A program made the translations under genes and the position numbers. The notes below the pieces were generated by a model, which was not told the DNA's origin, made no database searches, and was given only the letters and a program-made list of their open reading frames with translations. From Aequorivita marisscotiae (GTDB lineage Bacteria > Bacteroidota > Bacteroidia > Flavobacteriales > Flavobacteriaceae): a DNA stretch of 64,000 bases. The stretch lies in contig NZ_CP122379.1 in assembly GCF_029814825.1 (NCBI RefSeq), forward strand, positions 1,736,001 to 1,800,000, read 5' to 3'. Numbering within the stretch: the first letter of the stretch is position 1; every line of letters starts with the position of its first letter. Positions 1 through 9,029 of this stretch are shown here, one piece after another.

Positions 1-74
1 GATAAGGGGCAAGAGAATCTTGTATTTCAAACGAGGTAGGTGCATCTATTAGTTTATGTAATGAATAAATATAG

Positions 75-1073
75 TTATTTCAAGGAAATTCTTTCAATTA
101 AATCTACGATTCTTGATGAATAGCCTATTTCGTTATCGTACCATCCAATTATTTTTACCATTTTTCCGATAACTGAAGTCATTTCGGAATCAAAAATACA
201 GGAATGTGGATTGCCCACAATATCTATTGAAACAATAGGGTCTTCGGTATATTGAAGTATGCCAGCCAACGAATTTTCCGAAGCTTTTTTAAAGGCTTCA
301 TTTATCTCTTTAATGGTAACTTCTTTTTTTACATTTAATGTTACGTCTGTCAGAGAGCCATTGGGTACCGGAACACGAATTCCGCAACCTCCAATTACAT
401 CAGAAAGTTCAGGAAATATTTTGGTGAGCGCTTTTGCTGCACCCGTTGTGGTGGGAACAATAGATTGTCCGGCGGCACGGGCTCTTCGCAAATCGCGATG
501 CGGCTGGTCGTGCAAGCTCTGATCTGTGGTATAACTATGCACAGTGGTAATATAAGCTTGCTCAATTCCACAAAGCTCATTTATTATTTTAAGCAGGGGC
601 GCTGCATTATTAGTGGTGCACGATGCATTTGAAATTATTAAATCGTCGGGATCCAATATGTTGTCATTTACTCCTAAAACCACGGTTTTGATATCGTCTT
701 CTAGTGGAGGTACAGAAAGGATTACCTTTTTTGCGCCATTTTTTAAATGATTCTCAAGTTGGTTTTTGTTTTTAAACTTACCCGTGCTTTCTATAACTAC
801 ATCTACATCTGGCCAAGAAATAGATTCAATGCTTTTTTCTGAAGAAAATCTTACTTTCTTCCCGTCAACATTTACTTGCTCAGCCGTAAACGAAATATCT
901 TTTTGTAAAACCCCGTGAATACTGTCGTATTTTAACAAATGGCTTAGTGTTTTTGTATCGGCCAGATCGTTTACCGCCACAACTTCAATTAAAGGGTGAT
1001 TAATTAATAATCTAAAAACACTACGGCCAATACGGCCAAAACCATTAATGCCAACGGTAATTTTATTTTTCAT
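75..1073 (-). CDS. gap: Type I glyceraldehyde-3-phosphate dehydrogenase
   Basis: Glycolytic/gluconeogenic enzyme that oxidises glyceraldehyde 3-phosphate to 1,3-bisphosphoglycerate with NAD(P). The 332-residue product has the normal family length. The N-terminal Rossmann motif GINGFGRIGR is at residues 8-17, the catalytic Cys at about 152 in SNASCTTNN, and the partner His at about 179 in TTVHSYT. The usual SCTTNCLAP stretch reads SCTTNNAAP: the second, non-catalytic Cys is replaced, while the nucleophile is kept. The ATG start lies 17 bp after the lipA stop, so gap is probably the second gene of a lipA-gap transcript. Cytosolic. Identification is very secure; cofactor preference was not judged. 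Confidence 0.97.
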   Translation of the reverse strand: MKNKITVGINGFGRIGRSVFRLLINHPLIEVVAVNDLADTKTLSHLLKYDSIHGVLQKDISFTAEQVNVDGKKVRFSSEKSIESISWPDVDVVIESTGKFKNKNQLENHLKNGAKKVILSVPPLEDDIKTVVLGVNDNILDPDDLIISNASCTTNNAAPLLKIINELCGIEQAYITTVHSYTTDQSLHDQPHRDLRRARAAGQSIVPTTTGAAKALTKIFPELSDVIGGCGIRVPVPNGSLTDVTLNVKKEVTIKEINEAFKKASENSLAGILQYTEDPIVSIDIVGNPHSCIFDSEMTSVIGKMVKIIGWYDNEIGYSSRIVDLIERISLK

Positions 1074-1090
1074 TTTTTTTGAAATACTAA

Positions 1091-1975
1091 TTATGTAAGG
1101 TGCTTTTGTGCTTTGTACGAAGAACGCACTAAGGCACCGCTTTCTACGTGTCTGAAACCCATTTCTAATCCTGCGGTTTCATATTTTTTAAATTGTTCAG
1201 GCGTAATAAATTCTTTTACCGGAAGGTGTTTTTTCGACGGCTGTAAATATTGCCCAATAGTTAAAATATCCAGTCCTATATTTTTTAAATCTTCCATTGT
1301 TTGCAGAACTTCGTCTTCCCGCTCGCCCAAGCCAAGCATAATACCACTTTTGGTTCTCGGCATTCCAGATTGTTTTAAATAATTTAGAACCTCTAGACTG
1401 CGTTCGTATTTAGCTTGTATGCGCACTTCGCGAGTTAAACGTTTAACCGTTTCCATATTATGGCTAATCACTTCGGGTTTTACCGCTATAATCCTATCAA
1501 TGTTTCGGGTATTTCCCTGAAAGTCTGGAATTAAGGTTTCCAAAGTGGTTTCTGGATTCATTCGGCGAATTGCTTTTACGGTTTCGGCCCATATAATAGA
1601 GCCCATATCCTTTAGATCATCTCGGTCTACTGAAGTTACAACTGCATGCTTAATATTCATAAGCTTAATAGATCGGGCTACCTTTTCAGGCTCGTCCCAA
1701 GCTACGGTTTCGGGTCTTCCTGTTTTAACGCCGCAAAAACCGCAGGACCGCGTGCAAATATTTCCTAAAATCATAAAAGTGGCCGTGCCCTCGCCCCAAC
1801 ATTCGCCCATATTCGGGCAGCTGCCAGAGGTGCAGATGGTGTTAAGTTTATACTTATCTACCACGTTGCGGAGTTCGGTATATTTTTTTCCGGTAGGAAG
1901 TTTAACGCGTAACCATTTCGGTTTTGCTCCCGTAGGTGGGGATGGCTTTTGAATTTCCAATGTTTTTGTGCTCAT
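1091..1975 (-). CDS. lipA: Lipoyl synthase (radical SAM)
   Basis: Inserts two sulfurs into octanoyl-protein to make the lipoyl cofactor of pyruvate and 2-oxoglutarate dehydrogenases and the glycine cleavage system. Both iron-sulfur cluster motifs are intact: the auxiliary-cluster cysteines at residues 48, 53 and 59 (CX4CX5C) and the radical-SAM cysteines at 74, 78 and 81 (CTRSCGFC). The C-terminal RSSY motif that ligates the auxiliary cluster is present. At 294 aa the length is normal. A consensus -7 box lies 9-16 bp upstream of the ATG, implying a very short leader. gap follows on the same strand. Confidence 0.98.
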   Translation of the reverse strand: MSTKTLEIQKPSPPTGAKPKWLRVKLPTGKKYTELRNVVDKYKLNTICTSGSCPNMGECWGEGTATFMILGNICTRSCGFCGVKTGRPETVAWDEPEKVARSIKLMNIKHAVVTSVDRDDLKDMGSIIWAETVKAIRRMNPETTLETLIPDFQGNTRNIDRIIAVKPEVISHNMETVKRLTREVRIQAKYERSLEVLNYLKQSGMPRTKSGIMLGLGEREDEVLQTMEDLKNIGLDILTIGQYLQPSKKHLPVKEFITPEQFKKYETAGLEMGFRHVESGALVRSSYKAQKHLT

Positions 1976-1983
1976 AAGGGTAA

Positions 1984-1991
1984 CAAAAGTA
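1984..1991 (-). promoter_or_regulatory. Bacteroidota -7 promoter box for lipA
   Basis: On the minus strand this reads TACTTTTG, a perfect TAnnTTTG box, the -7 consensus of the Bacteroidota primary sigma factor. The lipA ATG begins 8 bp beyond the box, so the mRNA would be nearly leaderless. No clear -33 TTG element was picked out. Confidence 0.6.
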
Positions 1992-2072
1992 CGAAAAAAA
2001 GCGCCCTAAGTGCCATACGTATTACCCCATTTTTTAGATGCAATTTTCGCTTTTTAGTTTTGGGTTTTGCGA

Positions 2073-2636
2073 CTACTTTTGGGTGATAATTTCAGCAAGA
2101 AGCTTCCGTGCCCTTAACAGCCTTACTTTTACGTTGTTTAGGGGTTCTTTTAATGTTTCAGAAATTTCGTTGTAACTCATTTCTTGAAAATACCGAAGAT
2201 TAATTACGTCCTGATAATGCGGTTTAAGTAGTTTTATGTACTGTAAGAGTTCGGCAAGATTCTGCTCTCGAATTAACTTGTCCTCGGGAGTAGGGGTTTG
2301 GTCTGCGATGCGTTGAACATGCTCGTTAGATGCATCTGTGGTATTTGAATAAATAGAAGCGTTCTTTTTACGAGTACGATCTATCTGAATGTTTTTTGAA
2401 ATAGTAACCAACCAGGTGGAAAACGTATAATTTTCGTCAAAACTTTCAATTTTATCGAAAGCTTTAGCAAAAGTTTCAATGGTGATATCCTCGGCTTCGT
2501 GTTCGTTGCGAACTCTTTTTAGCTGAAAACCATACACTTCATTCCAATAATAATCTAACAGAAATTTGAAAGCGCTCTGCTTTCCTTTTTTTGCTTTTTC
2601 TAATTGGTGAATTATTTCTTCCGGGGTTATTTCCAT
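2073..2636 (-). CDS. ECF-type RNA polymerase sigma factor
   Basis: A sigma-70 family factor of 187 aa. Region 2 spans about residues 25-95 (promoter-melting helix around FDENYTFSTWLVTISKN) and region 4 about 125-185, with the HTH around MSYNEISETLKEPLNNVKVRL. There is no region 1.1 or 3, as in ECF factors. Its start overlaps the end of the upstream glycosyltransferase gene by 10 bp, so the two are cotranscribed and probably translationally coupled. No anti-sigma gene is adjacent, so the inducing signal cannot be read from context. Confidence 0.9.
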   Translation of the reverse strand: MEITPEEIIHQLEKAKKGKQSAFKFLLDYYWNEVYGFQLKRVRNEHEAEDITIETFAKAFDKIESFDENYTFSTWLVTISKNIQIDRTRKKNASIYSNTTDASNEHVQRIADQTPTPEDKLIREQNLAELLQYIKLLKPHYQDVINLRYFQEMSYNEISETLKEPLNNVKVRLLRARKLLAEIITQK

Positions 2637-3721
2637 CGCGAGTTTTTTTCGCCGCTGTTGGAAATAAAGATACTCAATTGTGTAACAATCAAAAACAATT
2701 CATAAAAAGGAATCAACAAAATTAAATCCTGTTCTCTTAATTTTTTTGCTGCCTTTCCAATAATGATGTATTGAACTAGCAACCGAAAAATCAAAATTCC
2801 AAGTCCAAAAACCCAAAATTGGGTAAGCAGTATAGCTATGGCTAATGCCCAAAATAATAAATTGCAGCAAAAATAAACAGCTAACAAAAAGCGGTGTTTT
2901 GGTTTATATAGTTTTGCGGTAGAATAATGTCTCTTTTTTTGTGTGGTCCATTTCTTCTTTTTCTTCTTCGGAATAGAATATGTAAAAGCTTCTGGCTCGG
3001 TGCAAAGTGCAACATTTTTCGCTGTTGCTGCTTCATTCACAAAAAGGTCGTCATCGCCTGAAGGAATTTTTATATGGCTCATAAAACCTTTGGTGTCATA
3101 ATACAGATCGCTTGTATAGGCCAGATTTCTGCCTACGCCCATATAAGGATTTCCAGCCTTTGCATACGAAAAATATTGCACCGCTGTCATCAGGGTTTCA
3201 AATCGAATAATTTTGTTTAAAAAGCCCGGTTGCTTTTCATAGGCGCCATAGCCCAGTACCAATTGTTTTTTGTCTGAGAATTTACTGGCCATAATTGTTA
3301 ACCAGCTGTTTGATGCGGGGTAACAATCGGCATCGCTAAAAACTAACCGATTGTTTTTGGAGCGTTTTATACCCAAAGTGAGGGCGTATTTTTTGCTGGC
3401 CCAAAATGCTTCGTTGTTTTTTACGTTTACTATTTGAATTCGATTGTCGTTTTCGGCAAAAGCTTCCATTACATCTAAACTTTCGTCTATAGAAGCATCA
3501 TTAATGAGTATTATGTCGAAGTTTGGATAATCTTGTTGTTGCCACAGTGGAATGTGTTTTCGAAGATTTTCAGCTTCGTTTTTGGCACAGATTATTAGTG
3601 AAACGGGAGGGTGTTCCGAAACGGTTTTAGGGGAAGTTTTTAAGAATGAAAATTTCGAAAAAAGGAAATAATAAGCACAGTTAATCAACGCAACTGCGCC
3701 GAAAACGTAAAGTAGCACCAT
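2627..3721 (-). CDS. Family 2 glycosyltransferase, membrane-bound
   Basis: Likely transfers a sugar from a nucleotide donor to a lipid or polysaccharide acceptor at the inner membrane. One N-terminal membrane helix (about residues 3-22) precedes a GT2 catalytic domain beginning PVSLIICAKNEAENL. Metal/donor-binding acidic residues appear in FSDADC and in GDDDLF. Two to three C-terminal membrane helices follow (about 280-350), as in processive-type GT2 enzymes. Overlaps the downstream sigma factor gene by 10 bp. Substrate unknown. Confidence 0.88.
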   Translation of the reverse strand: MVLLYVFGAVALINCAYYFLFSKFSFLKTSPKTVSEHPPVSLIICAKNEAENLRKHIPLWQQQDYPNFDIILINDASIDESLDVMEAFAENDNRIQIVNVKNNEAFWASKKYALTLGIKRSKNNRLVFSDADCYPASNSWLTIMASKFSDKKQLVLGYGAYEKQPGFLNKIIRFETLMTAVQYFSYAKAGNPYMGVGRNLAYTSDLYYDTKGFMSHIKIPSGDDDLFVNEAATAKNVALCTEPEAFTYSIPKKKKKKWTTQKKRHYSTAKLYKPKHRFLLAVYFCCNLLFWALAIAILLTQFWVFGLGILIFRLLVQYIIIGKAAKKLREQDLILLIPFYELFLIVTQLSIFISNSGEKNSRWK

Positions 3722-3782
3722 AGCTATTTATGATTGGAGATTGACGAATTTAGAGAGCCGGTTTGCGATTACAGTCGCTGCC

Positions 3783-4007
3783 TTATTTGGTGTCAGGCAT
3801 TTCCAGTTGGTGGCTCGTTTCATTGCAATCTTTAAATTCATCTGGCGATTTTCCGCAAAATCCGCAAGACTGGCCTTCTTTGTTTAAAAATGGACTTTGG
3901 CTAGCGCAGGTACCTGCAAATTTTCCATCTTTTTTGGCCCAAATTTTTATTGCAATTCCAGCAACTCCGAGTAATAATAATACTAAGGTAATAAGTAAAA
4001 GTTTCAT
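3783..4007 (-). CDS. Small membrane-anchored cysteine-containing protein
   Basis: A 74-aa protein with an N-terminal hydrophobic helix (residues 2-21) followed by a soluble part holding four cysteines (CASQ, SCGFC, DCNE). The topology suggests a single-pass or signal-anchored envelope protein. The CGFC pair could bind metal or form a disulfide, which is inference only. Similar short proteins are common in Flavobacteriaceae. It is a separate unit 62 bp upstream of the glycosyltransferase gene on the same strand. Function unknown. Confidence 0.7.
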   Translation of the reverse strand: MKLLLITLVLLLLGVAGIAIKIWAKKDGKFAGTCASQSPFLNKEGQSCGFCGKSPDEFKDCNETSHQLEMPDTK

Positions 4008-4179
4008 CTGTTAAAATATTAGATAAAAGGAACGATGTTATGCCTTAAAATAATCTTTGAATGGTAGTGATTTTCTAAAGGCATTTCACCACTTTAAATT
4101 AGACCACAAAAATACAATCTTTCTTGGTGTTGTGCTCGGAATTTAAGTATTTTTAGCCTTCATTTTAAATTTTTTAACG

Positions 4180-4803
4180 ATGCTGAAACCAATTGCTTTT
4201 TTGTCCATTTTTTTGTTTGTTTTACTCACAGTTTCGTGCAAAGACGAGGCGCAGAAGTCTGAAGACGTAACAGTAGCCAATCCACCCTCTAAAGTTGCTC
4301 CGGCTATTCCTGTGAAGCGTGCAGCAAAAAAAGATTTAACAGCAGAGGATATAGCCGAATTGAAAAGTGTAATGGTTCGCATTATGACCGAAGCGAAAGT
4401 AAAGAAGTTTGCGAGTTATCTGGTAACAGCCGAATTGACAGACCAATTAACCGGAAACGGACCATTTACGGTTTTTGCGCCCACAAATACGGCCTTAGAA
4501 TCTTTAACTTCTGAAAGAACTTTATTTTATTCAAATACAGGAAATAGAGCAAAGCTGAAAGAAATGTTGAACGGACATATTGTATCGGAAAAAATTACAA
4601 AAGAAACATTACTGCAATCTATTGACAAAAACGGGAAAGCAAAATTCCAAACCTTGGCAGGAACTACATTGACAGCCGAAAAATTGGGCGATGCCATTAT
4701 AATTTCTGATGGAAAAACGGGCAAAGCCACTGTTGTTAGCAACGGTGTGGAAGCATCTAATGGGGTTGTGTTTATGATAGACGGCGTGTTAAACGTTAAC
4801 TAA
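4180..4803 (+). CDS. Fasciclin-domain lipoprotein
   Basis: Secreted lipoprotein of 207 aa with a lipobox ending at LTVSC (Cys at about residue 20), a short linker, and one fasciclin (FAS1) domain over about residues 60-207. The FAS1 H1 motif FTVFAPTNTALESL and the later motif GKATVVSNGVEASNGVVFMIDGVL are clear. FAS1 domains mediate adhesion or bind small ligands at cell surfaces. A TATTTTTA box (one mismatch to TAnnTTTG) at 4148-4155 is a plausible promoter. The stop overlaps the convergent murB stop by 4 bp. Confidence 0.9.
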   Translation: MLKPIAFLSIFLFVLLTVSCKDEAQKSEDVTVANPPSKVAPAIPVKRAAKKDLTAEDIAELKSVMVRIMTEAKVKKFASYLVTAELTDQLTGNGPFTVFAPTNTALESLTSERTLFYSNTGNRAKLKEMLNGHIVSEKITKETLLQSIDKNGKAKFQTLAGTTLTAEKLGDAIIISDGKTGKATVVSNGVEASNGVVFMIDGVLNVN

Positions 4804-5813
4804 AACACGTTTACTTCTGGCTCAATAAAAATGCCGGTCATTTCTTTTACCTTTTTTTGAATTGCCATGGCAAGTTGCCAAATTTCATTTCCGGTGGCAG
4901 TCCCGTAATTTACCAAAACTAAAGCTTGGTTTTTATGCACACCCGCATCACCAAAGCGTTGACCTTTAAATCCAGCTTTTTCAATTAGCCAACCTGCTGG
5001 TATTTTAAATTCGGTTGGGGAAATTTCATAAAATGGCGCCTCGGGAAATTTTTTTCGAAAGTCTTGAAATGTTTGGGCGTCAACTACTGGGTTTTTAAAA
5101 AAGCTGCCGCTATTGCCCAAAACTTTCGGGTCTGGAAGTTTTGATTGTCGAATTGAAATTACGGCATCGGAAATATCTTTTATAGTGGCTGTTTCAATAT
5201 TTTTATCGGCTAAAATTTTTTGAATGTCGCCATATGAAATACTAAGGTTATGATTAGTCTTTGTTAGTTTAAAAGTTACACTGGTTATAATGTACTTTCC
5301 TTTAGCTTCATTTTTAAATATTGAATTTCGGTATTCAAAAGCGCATTCGGCTTTGCTAAACTTCTTTTCCTTTAACGTTTCAATTTCTATCGCTGTGCAG
5401 CTCACAAAAGTATCTTTCAGCTCTACGCCGTACGCCCCTATATTTTGGACTGGCGCTGTACCAACATTTCCTGGAATGAGCGAAAGATTTTCTAAACCAC
5501 CAAAATTGTTTGCTATGCAATACTGCACAAATTCGTGCCAGTTTTCGCCTGCCATGGCTTTAACAAAAACTTCGGTTTTGGTTTCTGTTAAAATTTCAAT
5601 ACCCTTTAAATTTATATGAAGAACAATGGCGTCCAAATGGTCAGTTAGTAGCATATTGCTGCCACCGCCGAGGATAAAAAAATTTCTCCCCGATTTGTTG
5701 GAAAGCGCATGTTTTAATTCTTCAATAGTTTCAACCGAAACAAAATAGCGTGCATTGGCGGCTATTCCGAATGTATTGTATTCTTTAAGCGATTTGTTTT
5801 CTTCAATGCGCAT
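4800..5813 (-). CDS. murB: UDP-N-acetylmuramate dehydrogenase
   Basis: Reduces UDP-GlcNAc-enolpyruvate to UDP-MurNAc in peptidoglycan synthesis, using FAD and NADPH. The 337-aa product shows the FAD-binding GGGSNMLLTD motif at about 49-58, the LIPGNVGTAPVQNIGAYG segment, the catalytic serine region GNSGSFFKNP, and a C-terminal EPEV. The length and substrate loop fit the type I (E. coli-like) enzyme. The ATG overlaps the last base of the upstream aminotransferase gene, indicating an operon. Confidence 0.97.
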   Translation of the reverse strand: MRIEENKSLKEYNTFGIAANARYFVSVETIEELKHALSNKSGRNFFILGGGSNMLLTDHLDAIVLHINLKGIEILTETKTEVFVKAMAGENWHEFVQYCIANNFGGLENLSLIPGNVGTAPVQNIGAYGVELKDTFVSCTAIEIETLKEKKFSKAECAFEYRNSIFKNEAKGKYIITSVTFKLTKTNHNLSISYGDIQKILADKNIETATIKDISDAVISIRQSKLPDPKVLGNSGSFFKNPVVDAQTFQDFRKKFPEAPFYEISPTEFKIPAGWLIEKAGFKGQRFGDAGVHKNQALVLVNYGTATGNEIWQLAMAIQKKVKEMTGIFIEPEVNVF

Positions 5814-7003
5814 TAATCATTATATTTTTCAAGCGCAATTTTTAAGATTTCTACTGCTCTAACGAGGCTTTCTTTTTTTAAAACATAGGCAATTCTAACT
5901 TGATTTAAACCCACGCCAGCGGTAGAGTAGAAGCCGGCCGCAGGTGCAACCATAATGGTTTCGCCATTGTCGTCAAATTCTTCCAGCAACCATTGTGCAA
6001 ATTTATCGCTGTTCTTTACGGGCAATTGTACAATACAATAAAATGCGCCTTTTGGTTCGCCCACGATTACTCCAGGAATGGCTTTTAAAGCAGCCACTAA
6101 TGTATTTCTTCTGTCTTGGTATTCGGTAATTACTTCATCAAAATAACTTTGTGGGGTTTGTAACGCTGCTTCACTGGCAATCTGTGCGAAAGTTGGGGGG
6201 CTTAAACGTGCTTGTGCAAATTTTAAGGCCGTAGCGATTACTTGTTTGTTTTTTGAAACCAAACATCCTATTCGGGCGCCACACATGCTGTATCTTTTTG
6301 AAACGGAATCTATTATTATTCCGTTTTCGGCCAAACTTTCCTCTTCTAAAATAGAGTAGTGTTTAGAGCCATCATAAGTAAACTCACGATACACTTCATC
6401 GGCTACCAAAAACAAATCGTGCTTTTTTACAATTGCTGCCAGTGTTTTAATTTCTTCTTTTGAATACAGATATCCAGTGGGATTCCCAGGATTGCAGATA
6501 AGAATAGCCTTTGTTTTTGGAGTAATAAGTTTTTCGAATTCTGAAATTGGAGGCAGGGCAAAGTTGTCTTCAATCTTTGAAATAACGGGAACAATATTTA
6601 CGTCAGATGCTGTGGCAAAGCCATTATAGTTGGCATAAAATGGTTCGGGAATAATTATTTCATCGCCTGCATCGGCAATGCTTCCCATGGCAAAAAGGAG
6701 TGCTTCGCTTCCACCGGTGGTAACAATTAGATCGTTTGCCTCAACGGGAATGTTGTTTTTTTGATAATATTTTGCAATTTTTTCACGGTATTCCTGTGAA
6801 CCTTCAGAGCGCGTATAGGCGAGAATCTCCAAATTGTGGTGTGCCACTGCCTCCATTGCAATTTCGGGCGATTTTATATCGGGCTGACCAATGTTTAAGT
6901 GATAAACGGTTTTATTTGCTTTGTACGCTTTTTCGGCGTAGGGTACCAACTTGCGGATAGGTGATTCCGGCATGTGCTTCCCTTTATTTGAAACTGAAGG
7001 CAT
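5813..7003 (-). CDS. PLP-dependent class I/II aminotransferase (AspC family)
   Basis: Fold-type I aminotransferase of 396 aa. Visible signatures are NIGQPDI, the PLP-binding TTGGSEALLFA, NPGNPTG (about 171-177), the ADEVYREF aspartate/tyrosine segment, and the Schiff-base lysine in DSVSKRYSMCGARIG. The family uses aspartate, aromatic or other amino acids with 2-oxoglutarate, and exact specificity cannot be told. It forms a two-gene unit with murB. A -7-like box with one mismatch (minus strand TATATTTC) is at 7030-7037. Confidence 0.93.
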   Translation of the reverse strand: MPSVSNKGKHMPESPIRKLVPYAEKAYKANKTVYHLNIGQPDIKSPEIAMEAVAHHNLEILAYTRSEGSQEYREKIAKYYQKNNIPVEANDLIVTTGGSEALLFAMGSIADAGDEIIIPEPFYANYNGFATASDVNIVPVISKIEDNFALPPISEFEKLITPKTKAILICNPGNPTGYLYSKEEIKTLAAIVKKHDLFLVADEVYREFTYDGSKHYSILEEESLAENGIIIDSVSKRYSMCGARIGCLVSKNKQVIATALKFAQARLSPPTFAQIASEAALQTPQSYFDEVITEYQDRRNTLVAALKAIPGVIVGEPKGAFYCIVQLPVKNSDKFAQWLLEEFDDNGETIMVAPAAGFYSTAGVGLNQVRIAYVLKKESLVRAVEILKIALEKYND

Positions 7004-7116
7004 AGTGAAATATTTTGTCGCAAAGTTGCGAAATATATTTATAATTCCATTGGGCCTAATGCAACATTCATCTTTTTTTTATATCTTCAAGTGTTTTCAA
7101 TTTAAATCTTAAAAAT

Positions 7117-8445
7117 TTGCATAAATCGTTAATCGTGGGGCTTTTGTTGATATTTTCTGCTTCCTTGGCGGCCCAAAGCGGATTTTTGTTGAATAATAAT
7201 AGAAAGAGGAATCGAATTCCCTTTAAATTGGTAAACAACTTACCGATAGTTCAAATTGAAGTTAACGGTACACCGTTGTCTTTTATACTTGATACCGGTG
7301 TAAAATCTACAATTTTATTTAGTCTGGAGGAGGCCGATAGTCTTCAACTTCGCAATACATCGCCTGTAATGCTGCAAGGCTTGGGATCGGGTGGGGCGGT
7401 AGAAGCACTAAAGAGCTTGAACAACAAAGTAAAGGTTGGTAATGCCATAGATACGAGCCATTCACTCTTCGTGATTTTTGATAGTACTTTAAATTTTTCA
7501 CCACGCATGGGTATTCCTGTACATGGAATTTTAGGAAATGATTTTTTTCAGAATTTTATTGTGAAGATAAATTATTCAACACAGGTAATAACCATTTATA
7601 ACCCTGAAAAATACAGCTTGAAATCTTGCAGAAAATGTGAAGATTTACCCTTAAATTTTGTGGGAGGCAAACCTTATATTGTATTACAAATTGAATCTGA
7701 AAATAAGCGGGAAGACGTAACGCTTTTAGTAGATTCTGGTTCGAGTGATGTAATGTGGATCTTTGATCATCGCGATTTTATAAGTGAATCTCCCAAAAAT
7801 TATTTTAACGATTTTCTGGGTTTGGGATTAAGTGGGGATATATATGGAAAGCGCGCGAGGATACCAGGGCTATCTGTTGGTGATTTTCATTTAAAAGAAG
7901 TAAACACGTCATTTCCAGATAATGATGCAGTCTTAAAAGCGCGTCGTTATGAGGAGCGCGATGGCAGTGTTGGTGGTGGTTTTTTGAGCAGGTTTACGGT
8001 AACTTTTGATTATGCCAATGCAATAGTCCGCTTCAAAAAAAACAGCAAGTTTAAGGAGCCATTTAATTATAATATGAGTGGCTTAACTTTGGAGCACGAT
8101 GGTATGGAACTCGTAAAAGAAGAATGGCAAGCGAGGGTGAATACAGCAAGAGCAAACCAGAATGAGAGTTTAACGGTTAATAGTATTTCGGTAACAACCG
8201 AAGTTCACTTTTCGTTAGTGCCCAAATATGTCGTGGTGGCGGTTCGTGAAGATTCTCCCGCAGCATTAGCAGGAATTAAAATAGGAGACGAAATTGTAAC
8301 TATTAACGGCAAACCTTCCTATCAATACAAATTGTACGAATTATTAGATTTGTTCTCTTCCGATGTAGGCCGTAGAATAGCTGTGGAAATTAAAAGAGGA
8401 AAATATATCAATAAATTTAAATTTACTCTTAAAAGTGTATTCTAA
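7117..8445 (+). CDS. Exported aspartyl protease with C-terminal PDZ domain
   Basis: A 442-aa protein with a signal peptide (residues 1-20, ending SLAAQ). Two retropepsin/pepsin-like active-site motifs follow: DTG at 59-61 (FILDTGVKS) and DSG at about 206-208 (LLVDSGSSD). A PDZ domain at about 370-425 carries DSPAALAGIKIGDEIVTINGK. The two DTG/DSG lobes suggest a single-chain, bilobal peptidase of the cell envelope. The start is TTG at 7117: there is no in-frame ATG upstream, and starting later would lose the Lys before the signal helix. Ends at a strong bidirectional terminator. Confidence 0.88.
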   Translation: MHKSLIVGLLLIFSASLAAQSGFLLNNNRKRNRIPFKLVNNLPIVQIEVNGTPLSFILDTGVKSTILFSLEEADSLQLRNTSPVMLQGLGSGGAVEALKSLNNKVKVGNAIDTSHSLFVIFDSTLNFSPRMGIPVHGILGNDFFQNFIVKINYSTQVITIYNPEKYSLKSCRKCEDLPLNFVGGKPYIVLQIESENKREDVTLLVDSGSSDVMWIFDHRDFISESPKNYFNDFLGLGLSGDIYGKRARIPGLSVGDFHLKEVNTSFPDNDAVLKARRYEERDGSVGGGFLSRFTVTFDYANAIVRFKKNSKFKEPFNYNMSGLTLEHDGMELVKEEWQARVNTARANQNESLTVNSISVTTEVHFSLVPKYVVVAVREDSPAALAGIKIGDEIVTINGKPSYQYKLYELLDLFSSDVGRRIAVEIKRGKYINKFKFTLKSVF

Positions 8446-8482
8446 AAAAAATCCGGAGGAAGCCAATTGCTTCCTCCGGATT
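8444..8482 (-). terminator. Strong terminator between convergent genes
   Basis: A perfect 14-bp inverted repeat (AATCCGGAGGAAGC at 8450-8463 with its complement at 8469-8482) encloses a 5-nt loop. On the minus strand it is followed by a run of seven T, so it ends the DUF1573 transcript. In the plus direction it can serve the PDZ protease. Confidence 0.9.
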
Positions 8483-8505
8483 CAATTTATAAATAGTAAA
8501 ATTAT

Positions 8506-8901
8506 TTAGCTTTTTTCTAAAACGCTTGCCGAGTCGCTCAATACTTCACCTTTAATCTTTAAGGCAACCATAGGTTCGCTGGCATTAGAATAAACTGTAA
8601 TGGTTTTTCTAATTGGGCCAACACGATTAGTATCGTACTTTACCTCAATAGTGTTGCTGGCACCAGGTGCTATCGGGCCATTAGGTTTTTTAGGAACGGT
8701 GCAGCCGCAGCTAGACTTAACGTCACTAATAATAAGCGGTGCGTCTCCAGTATTTGTGAACTCAAATACGCGAACGCCGTCACTGCCTTTGGCAATTGTG
8801 CCGTAATCTACCGTATCTGCTTTGAAACTAATTTTTGCTTGTTGCGCTTGGGTGGTAAAACCTACAATAGCAACAAGAGCTATAAGAGCTAATTTTTTCA
8901 T
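8506..8901 (-). CDS. DUF1573 exported protein
   Basis: A 131-aa secreted protein: signal peptide MKKLALIALVAIVGFTTQAQ, then one DUF1573 domain (about residues 25-120) with the typical VFEFTNTGDAPLIISDVKSSCGCTVP core, including the paired SCGC cysteines. DUF1573 is an Ig-like beta-sandwich very common in Bacteroidota envelopes. Its role is not established. Single-gene unit ending at a strong hairpin terminator. Confidence 0.92.
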   Translation of the reverse strand: MKKLALIALVAIVGFTTQAQQAKISFKADTVDYGTIAKGSDGVRVFEFTNTGDAPLIISDVKSSCGCTVPKKPNGPIAPGASNTIEVKYDTNRVGPIRKTITVYSNASEPMVALKIKGEVLSDSASVLEKS

Positions 8902-8991
8902 GATATTGTTTTTTTAGTACATGCTAAAGTATATAACTTTTATAGAACGAGCAAAATAACTTATTCACTTTTATTATACTATAGTTATAAT

Positions 8992-8999
8992 TACTTTTG
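8992..8999 (+). promoter_or_regulatory. -7 promoter box for valS
   Basis: TACTTTTG is a perfect TAnnTTTG box. Transcription would start near 9005. The TTG at 8997-8999, which opens the longest valS frame, lies inside this box and so would not be transcribed. This moves the true valS start to the ATG at 9030. Confidence 0.7.
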
Positions 9000-9029
9000 C
9001 ACCTCACTGTACAAATACCAGACCAAAGT

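Noticed and set aside
1..45. Possible start of a leftward gene (ATG at 45, MHLPRLKYKILLPLI)
   Set aside because: Only 15 codons are in the window. The signal-peptide-like start is suggestive, but no promoter box or family evidence is visible.
8997..9029. 11-codon N-terminal extension of ValS from TTG 8997
   Set aside because: The TTG is part of a perfect -7 promoter box, and the extra residues do not resemble ValS N-termini.
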